NCBI GenBank assembly: GCA_964636785.1
Contig: CAZWVK010000086.1
Location: forward strand, 1-11,005
Direction: 5' to 3'
Source: UBA6776 sp964636785
GTDB taxonomy: Bacteria > Bdellovibrionota > Bdellovibrionia > Bdellovibrionales > UBA1609
Length of the DNA stretch: 11,005 nucleotides
The position numbers and the translations under genes are program-made. Shown one piece after another: positions 1 to 6,300 of the stretch. Under the pieces are notes generated by a model. That model did not search any database. It was not told where the DNA came from and saw only the letters and a list, made by a program, of their open reading frames with translations. Position 1 is the stretch's first letter; each line of letters starts with the position of its first letter.

Positions 1-86
1 GATTTATTGGCTTTTTCCGATCATGCCAAGACATACTCATAGATTTTTGGATGACCGCTCGGCATGAACAGGATAAAGGCCTCACT

Positions 87-788
87 ATGGATTTAAACTT
101 ACTCGCCACCCTTCTTCTTTTAATCGGCCTCGAAGTCGTTCTTGGAATCGATAATATCTTATTGATTTCTATTCTCACTGACCGCTTACCGGTTGAGCTT
201 AGAAACAAAGCTCGCATTATTGGATTAGGTCTTGCGTTGATCTGCCGCCTGGTCCTTTTGCTTGGCGCTTCTTACTTGGTGCAACTGAATGATCCGATCT
301 TTATGAACCTAAGCTGGAAAAGTTTAATTTTAATTTCCGGAGGCGGTTTCTTACTCTTTAAAGCCGTCAAAGAGATTCATCATGTGGTGGAAGCTAAGCC
401 CATAGAGGATCATGCCCAAAAAGTGTATTCAACCATGGGCGCTGTGATTTCTCAGGTGATTTTATTAGATCTCGTTTTCTCAGTCGATTCCGTGATCACA
501 GCTGTTGGTCTGACAGACAACTTAATTGTTATTTACCTCGCCGTGATTCTTTCATTTCTTTTAGTTTTGATTTTTTCAGGACCCATTGCTTCTTTTGTCC
601 ATAAACATGCGACTTTGAAAATCCTAGCACTTTCTTTTCTTGTCACCATCGGTGTGACTCTGGTGATGGAAGGCCTTGGTGGTCATGTCCCGAAAGGCTA
701 TATCTACCTTCCAATGGGATTTGCACTTGCAGTTGAATTCCTGCAAATGCGTTTTCAGTACAACCAATCCAAGGTCAAAAAGTCTTAG
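87..788 (+). CDS. TerC-family integral membrane protein (short YgdQ/YkoY-like form)
   Basis: This is a polytopic inner-membrane protein of the TerC family. Members are linked to metal-ion (notably manganese) export or to metal loading of exported proteins, and to tellurium resistance in some operons. Seen: 233 residues, mostly hydrophobic, with about seven candidate membrane segments. The two family signatures are present: GLEVVLGIDN (residues 14-23, acidic E16 and D22) and DLVFSVDSV (128-136, D128 and D134). The C-terminal block GHVPKGYIYLPMGFALAVE (199-217) is also typical. There is no CBS or CorC domain, so it is the short form. The start at 87 is chosen because AAAGG lies about 7 nt upstream and the hydrophobic segment starts at once. 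An in-frame ATG at 51 would add 12 polar residues. Its stop overlaps the convergent pckG stop. The substrate cannot be told from sequence. Confidence 0.92.
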   Translation: MDLNLLATLLLLIGLEVVLGIDNILLISILTDRLPVELRNKARIIGLGLALICRLVLLLGASYLVQLNDPIFMNLSWKSLILISGGGFLLFKAVKEIHHVVEAKPIEDHAQKVYSTMGAVISQVILLDLVFSVDSVITAVGLTDNLIVIYLAVILSFLLVLIFSGPIASFVHKHATLKILALSFLVTIGVTLVMEGLGGHVPKGYIYLPMGFALAVEFLQMRFQYNQSKVKKS

Positions 789-807
789 AGGAGTTCTAAG
801 GCCTTTT
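777..807. terminator. Bidirectional intrinsic terminator between terC-like gene and pckG
   Basis: Bases 782-789 (GTCTTAGA) pair with 795-802 (TCTAAGGC) around a 5-nt loop, giving an 8-bp stem with one G-T wobble. Five A's (777-781) precede it, so on the minus strand the pckG transcript has the stem followed directly by U5. On the plus strand the stem is followed by one C and then T4 (804-807), a weaker signal. Both stop codons, TAG at 786-788 (+) and TAA at 785-787 (-), lie in the left arm of the stem. Confidence 0.65.
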
Positions 808-2566
808 GTCGAAGAGTCTTAAATTTCTCAGGCAGTTTATTCTCGAGCTTATTAAAAAAGTCCGCATGAGAATTTAATTCCGTTTTCCATTTGTCTGGCT
901 CAATACTTATGACTTTATCGAAGCGATCCTTTGGAAAATCAATCCCGGTCCAATCTAGATCTTCATAGCGCGGAATAAATCCAAGTGCTGTTTTCTGACC
1001 GCTGGCCTTTCCTTCCGTTCGCTCAAAGATCCATTTGAGAACTCTCATGTTTTCACCAAAGCCTGGCCACATGAATTTTCCGCTTTCATCTTTTCTGAAC
1101 CAGTTCACAACAAAAATGGGTGGAGGATTATCACTTTGCTTGGAAATATTCAGCCAGTGATTGAAGTACTCTCCCATATTGTATCCACAAAATGGCAGCA
1201 TCGCCATTGGATCACGTCGAACCACTCCGACTTGACCGGTTGCTGCCGCTGTCGTTTCAGATCCAATTGTTGCCGCAAAATAAACTCCGGCCTCCCAGGA
1301 ATCCGGTTGGAAAACCAGAGGAACAGTGTCTTGTCTTCGACCACCAAAAATAAATGCAGAAACCGGAACTCCCTTTGGATTTTCCCAATCCTGATCTAGG
1401 CTTGGGCAATTGGTCGCAGGAGCGGTAAAGCGTGCATTGGGATGCGCCGCTGTTCGTCCACATCCTGGCGTCCAGGCTTTTCCCTGCCAATCTGTTAGTT
1501 CAGCGGGTGGAGTTTCGGTCATTCCTTCCCACCACACATCTCCATCGGGTGTGAGTGCCACATTTGTAAACAAGGTATTTTTTGAAATCGTCTCCATGGC
1601 ATTGGGATTGGTTTTATAGGAAGTTCCTGGCGCCACTCCAAAGTATCCCGCTTCTGGATTGATCGCATGAAAAACACCGGATTCATCTGCTTTGATCCAC
1701 GCGATATCATCGCCAATGGTTGAAATTTTCCAACTATTTAAGCTTTGCGGAGGAATCAACATGGCAAAATTGGTTTTGCCACATGCACTTGGAAAGGCTG
1801 CTCCCACATATTTCTTTTCGCCACTTGGATTTGTCACCCCAAGAATCAACATATGCTCTGCAAGCCATCCTTCCTTTCGCCCCATATTGGATGCGATTCG
1901 AAGTGCAAAACATTTTTTTCCCAACAGAGCATTTCCGCCGTATCCAGAGCCAAAAGACCAAATGGATTTCTCTTCTGGATAATGAACAATGTATTTCTGC
2001 TCGCTATTGCACGGCCATGCCACATCTTTTTCACCAGAACTCAAAGGCATTCCAACGGAGTGAACCGCTTTTACAAAGTCTTTATCACCCATGGCTTCTA
2101 ATGCCTTGTTTCCCATTCTGGTCATGATTCTCATATTCACCACCACATAAGGGGAATCAGTGATCTCAACTCCAAACTGAGAAAGAGGTGATTTCAAAGG
2201 ACCCATACAAAATGGAATCACATACATCGTGCGTCCACGCATACATCCTTTAAACAAAGGATTGAGTTTCGCGCGCATTTCATCCGGAGCCATCCAGTTG
2301 TTGGTTGGTCCTGCGTCCTCTTTTCTTTCAGAACAAATAAATGTGCGGTCCTCAACACGGGCCACATCATTTGGATCCGACCAGGCCAGATAAGAGTTTG
2401 GTCGCTTTTCGGGATTTAGCTTTTTCAATGTGCCCGCTTCAACCATCATTTCAAGAAGCTTGGCATTTTCTTCTTCAGATCCATCACACCAGTGAATCTG
2501 ATCTGGTTGAGTGAGCTCGGCTATTTCTTGAACCCAGTTGACAAGCTTTTGGTTGTTTACAGACAT
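785..2566 (-). CDS. pckG: Phosphoenolpyruvate carboxykinase (GTP)
   Basis: This cytosolic enzyme interconverts oxaloacetate + GTP and phosphoenolpyruvate + GDP + CO2, the entry step of gluconeogenesis. At 593 residues it is full length for the GTP-dependent class. Seen: the P-loop FPSACGKTN (258-266) with the reactive cysteine C262, the GDDIAW motif (285-290), GNALLGKK (211-218), FGGRR (407-411), NWFRKD (488-493) and FMWPGFGEN (498-506). By alignment from memory to the vertebrate enzyme, metal ligands K218, H238 and D286 are all kept, so it should be active. The ATG start has a strong AAGGGGG about 9 nt upstream. The convergent terC-like gene overlaps its last 4 bases. A 112-bp gap separates it from the exported-protein gene upstream on the same strand. 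An inverted repeat in that gap could be regulatory. Confidence 0.98.
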   Translation of the reverse strand: MSVNNQKLVNWVQEIAELTQPDQIHWCDGSEEENAKLLEMMVEAGTLKKLNPEKRPNSYLAWSDPNDVARVEDRTFICSERKEDAGPTNNWMAPDEMRAKLNPLFKGCMRGRTMYVIPFCMGPLKSPLSQFGVEITDSPYVVVNMRIMTRMGNKALEAMGDKDFVKAVHSVGMPLSSGEKDVAWPCNSEQKYIVHYPEEKSIWSFGSGYGGNALLGKKCFALRIASNMGRKEGWLAEHMLILGVTNPSGEKKYVGAAFPSACGKTNFAMLIPPQSLNSWKISTIGDDIAWIKADESGVFHAINPEAGYFGVAPGTSYKTNPNAMETISKNTLFTNVALTPDGDVWWEGMTETPPAELTDWQGKAWTPGCGRTAAHPNARFTAPATNCPSLDQDWENPKGVPVSAFIFGGRRQDTVPLVFQPDSWEAGVYFAATIGSETTAAATGQVGVVRRDPMAMLPFCGYNMGEYFNHWLNISKQSDNPPPIFVVNWFRKDESGKFMWPGFGENMRVLKWIFERTEGKASGQKTALGFIPRYEDLDWTGIDFPKDRFDKVISIEPDKWKTELNSHADFFNKLENKLPEKFKTLRQKALELL

Positions 2567-2587
2567 TGAGTAAAACCCCCTTCAAAT

Positions 2588-2651
2588 TCATTTGGTTGAG
2601 GGGTTAAATAGCAGCCACAGGGTGATTTGTCATGGATTTAAAACCAAATGA
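2588..2651. repeat. 10-bp inverted repeat upstream of pckG
   Basis: TCATTTGGTT (2588-2597) is repeated perfectly as AACCAAATGA (2642-2651), with 44 bp between the arms. The pair spans the region where a pckG promoter would lie. A loose ATGACA / 17 bp / TATTTA promoter-like pair sits between the arms on the minus strand, but its -10 is poor. The repeat could be a split operator or chance; a 10-bp inverted repeat at this distance is expected about once per window of this size. Confidence 0.35.
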
Positions 2652-2678
2652 TTCCCGTCACTTAGGGTTGACGATTCC

Positions 2679-3233
2679 TTACTCCTGACAGATAAACCAG
2701 CGCGAACGATTTCGCCCCGGACCTGAGAGACGTCTGTTCGTCGCATATGCGCCAAGCTCAAGTCGTTTTAAGCGGTGAGGATCTGACCATTGGGTGAGCA
2801 ACTCAAGCCGATAAACCTCCAACCGCCCCAGTTCATCTTCAAAAAATCGATCTCTTTTCTGATAATGAAAAACGCGTTTATTCTGAATCGTATAGGTCGG
2901 ACTGCGGTCATTGAATTCAACTGTCAGTGGCAGGTAGATCTCTCGTCCCATCCTATCTATCAGAAAAACCTCAGCAAAAAGCGCTGATCGGGAAACCTCA
3001 TTGGGGTTGCAAACAGTGATTTCCAGTTCACACTCCCCTAACTTTTCCGTGGTTGTAAATTTTTGAAGCCAAGCAATCGATGATCTGAGCTCTTCATCCG
3101 TTGAAAGGCGATCCGGACAGGGATAGGCCCCACTCATCTGTGAAAAGATCATTAAGCCCAGAGCCACCATAAATTTGAGTCTTAAATTTTTCATAGATTT
3201 TATAAGTGGCAAGATCCATTCCGTCTCCCCCAC
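2679..3233 (-). CDS. Exported protein of unknown function
   Basis: I do not recognise this family. Seen: a basic stretch and hydrophobic core (FMVALGLMIFSQMSGA) form a Sec signal peptide, followed by a polar mature part of about 145 residues with four cysteines (PCPD, GECE, TVCN, FICQ), enough for two disulfides in the periplasm. The middle (VFLIDRMGREIYLPLTVEF) and later YRLELL stretches look like beta strands. The start is uncertain. GTG at 3233 has AAGGA 6 nt upstream but gives a long n-region. ATG at 3194 gives a canonical 23-residue signal peptide but has no visible ribosome site. I keep the longer form because the other genes here have clear ribosome sites. It runs towards pckG, 112 bp away, and diverges from the A-E operon, whose upstream control region it shares. 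Confidence 0.72.
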   Translation of the reverse strand: MGETEWILPLIKSMKNLRLKFMVALGLMIFSQMSGAYPCPDRLSTDEELRSSIAWLQKFTTTEKLGECELEITVCNPNEVSRSALFAEVFLIDRMGREIYLPLTVEFNDRSPTYTIQNKRVFHYQKRDRFFEDELGRLEVYRLELLTQWSDPHRLKRLELGAYATNRRLSGPGRNRSRWFICQE

Positions 3234-3246
3234 CCTATTTCCTTCC

Positions 3247-3269
3247 GAAATCCGGACGATTTCTGTCCG
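3247..3269. promoter_or_regulatory. Overlapping inverted repeats, candidate enhancer (upstream activating) site
   Basis: Two inverted repeats overlap: GAAATC (3247-3252) / GATTTC (3258-3263) with a 5-bp spacer, and CGGAC (3253-3257) / GTCCG (3265-3269) with a 7-bp spacer. A looser direct repeat, TCCGAAATC and TCCGAAGTC, runs through the same stretch. It centres about 110 bp before the start site predicted from the sigma-54 promoter at 3347, where NtrC-type activators usually bind. The binding role is inference. The rest of the 3234-3398 gap is AT-rich with no further gene. Confidence 0.4.
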
Positions 3270-3346
3270 AAGTCTAAATAAACAGTCTTAAAGCTAGAAC
3301 AAATAAAAATCTAAATCCAAATTTCCGCCCTCTATCAAAATGTCGG

Positions 3347-3361
3347 TGGCACTTGATTTGC
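3347..3361 (+). promoter_or_regulatory. Sigma-54 (-24/-12) promoter of the A-E operon
   Basis: TGGCAC (3347-3352), five bases, then TTGC (3358-3361) matches the sigma-54 consensus TGGCAC-N5-TTGC at all ten core positions, with the invariant GG and GC at the right spacing. Transcription should begin about 12 bp after the GC, near 3373, leaving a leader of about 26 nt that contains the AGGAG at 3389. Such promoters need an ATP-dependent enhancer-binding activator; none is coded in this window. The start site also rules out the in-frame ATG at 3366, which would lie upstream of the RNA. Confidence 0.8.
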
Positions 3362-3388
3362 GTAAATGGGTCTCATCAACCCTAAAAT

Positions 3389-3393
3389 AGGAG
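3389..3393 (+). promoter_or_regulatory. Ribosome binding site that sets a GTG start
   Basis: AGGAG here is 5 nt before GTG at 3399, which directly opens a canonical signal peptide (MKKALIAIL...). It sits inside the coding frame of the longer ATG-3366 version, which has no ribosome site of its own. Together with the sigma-54 start site this fixes the start at 3399. Confidence 0.75.
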
Positions 3394-3398
3394 TTCAT

Positions 3399-4901
3399 GT
3401 GAAAAAGGCTTTAATTGCGATCTTACTGCCGGTCATTGCCAGCGCAGCTGACTCAACGGCCCCCGTCATCAATCCCGCTCAGAGCTGCATGAGTGAAGGA
3501 ATGAACAATCCACCCGGAAAAACCTACGGTTTCTTATACAATAAAGACTGCAGTGTGGTGCACGTGCTCCCCTCGCGCATCGAAAACCCAAAGGTTCAAG
3601 TGTGGCCATCTGCAAATCTTCAACTTTGCGACGGCTTAAAAGCGCACATTCAATCTTTTAATGATCTCAATAAAAGAATCAACAAGCTGCAGCTGCAAAC
3701 TGAGGTTTTGGAAGAAAAACTCACTGAAAATTTGAAGGAATCTGAGTTCGAGCGAATTTCGAAGCAGGTTCAATCACTGGATAAGAAACGCCGTGAACTC
3801 GAATTCGATGCGATGGCTATGAGAAAAGAAACAGCTCAGTTTGGAAAAATTCCCGGCGCCACAATCTCCGTCTTCTTAAACAACTCCATCACTCAGGAAG
3901 AGCTCAATTATTTAAGAGCGCTAAATCATTCAAATCTTGTACAAAAAATTAAACGTGTGGATCGATCATTGGATGAAAATGGAAATGAAGTCATTTCAGA
4001 GCGAGAAGAATATAAAATTTCATCCTTAAGACCAGCACAAATTTCATCTTCTCTTTATAGCTTCAGCTTCTATTCATTGGATCAGGAAAATCCAACGAAC
4101 AGCATTATCTCAACAACGCTTCCTGGATTTGAAGTTTTAGAGCAGATGGAAAGTCATCAATCTGTAGCACATGTTCGCGCTGGCGATGTGGTGACTGGCG
4201 AGGTTGTCATGTCGCTACTTGGCGTCTGCGATTCCGTGGTTGAGGATGAGAATGGGCGTCCCTCCATCGATTTGAGTGGCCAGAGTTCACCACTCACCGT
4301 GAATAGAACTTATGGTGTCAATCAAGTTTTCACTCAAGGTTATGAAGCAAAACTGGATGTGGATAGCATCGCCGATCAAATCATCAGCCATGTCACTCAT
4401 CATAAAAACTCAGGATTCACTAAGTCATCTGAGTTTTCGAACACCATCGACACTATGGTCGATAGTTTGATTGATTTTAAATGGGATTCGGACTCCGACA
4501 ATTCACAAATCCTTTCCATTGATAAGGTTCTCGAAATCAAAAAAGAAGTTTCGGCCCATTTGATTGACAACTATTTTTCGAAACTTGTTGAGCAAGGGAT
4601 TCTAAAAATCGAAAATCCAACGAGCCTTCCACCAGCGCAAGGAGGAATGGTTCCCGAAACCCAATTGGCTCATCGCTGCTGGACAGAGAAACGCGGTGGA
4701 TTTTCAGGTCTGATCGGAAAAAGGCGTCAGGTATGTGCGGACTATACGTACACCGTCAATGTTTGGAAAGATGGGTTTACAACAGAAGAACTTAAAAACC
4801 ATCTGACAATGAATCATCAGTATATCGACCGTATGACTGTCAATCGCGCAACTCCATTTTATTACACCACCACTTTTATCAGAGACGGAGCAAAACAATG
4901 A
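3399..4901 (+). CDS. Operon gene A: exported six-cysteine coiled-coil protein, paralog of gene D
   Basis: No named family recognised. This is 500 residues from the GTG start. Seen: a Sec signal peptide (cleavage near residue 16, ASA); a small Cys region with the motif GFLYNKDCSVVHVLP (about 45-58); a charged helical stretch about 84-144 likely to form a coiled coil; a central region ending GEVVMSLLGVC (267-277); a mixed region to about 420; and a C-terminal segment with two cysteines and aromatic strands (YTYTVNV, FYYTTTF). Mature cysteines are C30, C51, C77, C277, C427 and C446. The same six cysteines in the same order occur in gene D, so they are probably structural disulfides in the periplasm or outside the cell. 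It is first in a sigma-54-driven operon and overlaps gene B by ATGA. A structural or adhesive envelope role is possible but unproven. Confidence 0.85.
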   Translation: MKKALIAILLPVIASAADSTAPVINPAQSCMSEGMNNPPGKTYGFLYNKDCSVVHVLPSRIENPKVQVWPSANLQLCDGLKAHIQSFNDLNKRINKLQLQTEVLEEKLTENLKESEFERISKQVQSLDKKRRELEFDAMAMRKETAQFGKIPGATISVFLNNSITQEELNYLRALNHSNLVQKIKRVDRSLDENGNEVISEREEYKISSLRPAQISSSLYSFSFYSLDQENPTNSIISTTLPGFEVLEQMESHQSVAHVRAGDVVTGEVVMSLLGVCDSVVEDENGRPSIDLSGQSSPLTVNRTYGVNQVFTQGYEAKLDVDSIADQIISHVTHHKNSGFTKSSEFSNTIDTMVDSLIDFKWDSDSDNSQILSIDKVLEIKKEVSAHLIDNYFSKLVEQGILKIENPTSLPPAQGGMVPETQLAHRCWTEKRGGFSGLIGKRRQVCADYTYTVNVWKDGFTTEELKNHLTMNHQYIDRMTVNRATPFYYTTTFIRDGAKQ

Positions 4902-5857
4902 AAACATTAACTCTAGCCTTGCTTTTGATTCCCCTATTCTCATTAGCGCAAGAAAAATGCGAACCCGTTTCACCTGAGATGAACGTTTATCTTAGTCAGA
5001 AGAAATGGGTAAAAACTCAAGTCCAAAGTAAAATAGGATCCGTGGCCGGGTACATCACTGAAGATCGGAAATTTTACTTCTCCGATCTCAGCCGACATGG
5101 ACAATTTCAAGGCACATTGTTTGTCGATACAAATAATCTCGACCTCGAAAAATTCAATACAACCTGCCAAAAGGACTCGACTCGAGCGAAATACCTTCAG
5201 CTCCTAAGAAAGCAAAATAGGAAAAATCGCTACACTCTTGAAGTTAAATATCTTCCAGAAATCAGCGGATTTTCAAATGATCCCATTAAAAGTCAAAGCT
5301 TTAAAATCACAAATTTTGAGTTTGAGCTGAAGTGGGATAATGAAGCGCTTTCGGTAAAAGAAGATTATCTGAGTGATGAACTCCAGCTCCAGGTCAGAAA
5401 TAGAATTGCAGCTCAATTGAGACATCAGCCTGAAATAGGAGTAGTCAAAATTGATCTCACAAATCTAGATGATGTCGCCTGTGACTTCGCTCTTGGAAAT
5501 GTGAAGCTCTCAATTCGAGCCACACTCTTTTCGACAGATCCCCTGATTGAGCAAGAACAAAGAGTTTCTCAACAGGATATAAGTTTAATAATGGAAAATA
5601 TCAATAGTGACGTCGCCTCTCACCTCAAGGAAAAGTCCAAATTTATAATGGCTGGGAAAACAATTGAACGTTTGGAAAGAGATCGTCGCATTCAACTCTT
5701 GTCAGAGGATCAGCTGACAAAAATAGTTGAAGCGGCTTTTGAAGGAAAAGACTCTAGCTGCGTCAGTGATCAAATGCAAAAGTACAAAGTTAACCCCTTA
5801 ATTCACCGAATAACAATGGATGTTTTAGTCCATACCGCTCAAAAGGAAGACTTATGA
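4898..5857 (+). CDS. Operon gene B: exported protein of unknown function
   Basis: No family recognised. This is 319 residues. Seen: a signal peptide (MKTLTLALLLIPLFSLA, cleaved before Q18) and a mature polar protein with four cysteines (KCEP, TTCQ, VACD, SSCV). The middle alternates strand-like segments (YTLEVKYLP, FELKWD, VVKIDLTNL, VKLSIRATLF), suggesting a beta-rich domain. The last ~100 residues are helical and charged. The ATG overlaps the stop of gene A in ATGA, with GGAG 7 nt upstream (4887-4890), so translation is probably coupled and the products may be needed in set proportions. It overlaps gene C in the same way. I see no similarity to A or D, so it is probably a partner rather than another copy. 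Confidence 0.85.
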   Translation: MKTLTLALLLIPLFSLAQEKCEPVSPEMNVYLSQKKWVKTQVQSKIGSVAGYITEDRKFYFSDLSRHGQFQGTLFVDTNNLDLEKFNTTCQKDSTRAKYLQLLRKQNRKNRYTLEVKYLPEISGFSNDPIKSQSFKITNFEFELKWDNEALSVKEDYLSDELQLQVRNRIAAQLRHQPEIGVVKIDLTNLDDVACDFALGNVKLSIRATLFSTDPLIEQEQRVSQQDISLIMENINSDVASHLKEKSKFIMAGKTIERLERDRRIQLLSEDQLTKIVEAAFEGKDSSCVSDQMQKYKVNPLIHRITMDVLVHTAQKEDL

Positions 5858-6300
5858 AACTCTTTACAAGATGGATTTTGCTAGGAATTGTCAGCCTCAA
5901 CCTTTTAGCCTGTGATAAAGATTCTGAGGAATTCGATCAAAGTGTTCCACCTCCTCACAATCAAGAGGAGTTTCAAGATGTGAATTGGGGTGATTTAAAC
6001 TGTCAACTTCAAACGAATTGTCAAAGCGTGATTCTAAACTTTGAGTATGATGCCATTAAAAGTTTTTTAAGGCAGGAATTCAACAGTCCTATGAGTAGCT
6101 TCTCCTGCGGAAGAACTTTATGGAAAAAATGGACACGATTTACAAGGACTTCCAACTGGAGCGATGAGGAGTTCGATCAGATCTTAAACTTTGTTATTGA
6201 AGTTTTAGATCTCGAAACATGCATGATTGATCAGAATCTCGATGAAAAACTTAAAACTTACCTTAAAAACATTGAGGACTATAAAAATGAAAATCTTTAA
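5854..6300 (+). CDS. Operon gene C: small lipoprotein of unknown function
   Basis: This is 148 residues with a type II signal peptide: a basic start, a hydrophobic core and the lipobox LLAC with lipid-bearing cysteine C20. The next residue is Asp (CDKD), which in enteric bacteria keeps lipoproteins in the inner membrane; whether that rule holds here is unknown. The mature part is acidic, has four more cysteines (NCQ, TNCQ, SCGR, ETCM) and looks helical towards the end. AAGGA lies 6 nt before the ATG, which overlaps the gene B stop. The last 14 bases overlap gene D and hold its ribosome site. As the only lipid-anchored member it could tether the complex to a membrane; that is inference. Confidence 0.85.
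   Translation: MKLFTRWILLGIVSLNLLACDKDSEEFDQSVPPPHNQEEFQDVNWGDLNCQLQTNCQSVILNFEYDAIKSFLRQEFNSPMSSFSCGRTLWKKWTRFTRTSNWSDEEFDQILNFVIEVLDLETCMIDQNLDEKLKTYLKNIEDYKNENL
6274..6278 (+). promoter_or_regulatory. Ribosome binding site that sets the gene D start
   Basis: GAGGA inside the end of gene C lies 8 nt before ATG 6287. That start opens a clean signal peptide, whereas the upstream in-frame ATG at 6227 would add 20 lysine-rich residues and a 74-nt overlap with gene C. Confidence 0.7.

Noticed and set aside
1..42. Open frame from base 1 to a TAG at 40-42 that could be the tail of an upstream gene
   Set aside because: Only 13 codons, no recognisable sequence, and other frames are open too; not enough to call a partial gene.
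51..86. Longer N-terminus for the TerC-like protein from ATG 51
   Set aside because: It adds 12 polar residues before the first membrane segment, while ATG 87 has a ribosome site and the usual family start.
1136..2127. Several open frames on both strands inside pckG
   Set aside because: All overlap the well-supported pckG frame, have no domain signature or ribosome site, and read as low-quality shadow translations.
2656..2673. CGTCA / TGACG hairpin just after the exported-protein gene, as a terminator
   Set aside because: The stem is only 5 bp with an 8-nt loop and no T-run on the minus strand; too weak to call.
3366..3398. ATG 3366 as the start of gene A
   Set aside because: It lies upstream of the transcript start predicted from the sigma-54 promoter, lacks a ribosome site, and would bury the signal peptide behind 11 extra residues.
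6227..6286. ATG 6227 as the start of gene D
   Set aside because: It gives a 20-residue lysine-rich extension before the signal peptide; GAGGA 8 nt before ATG 6287 is a better start.
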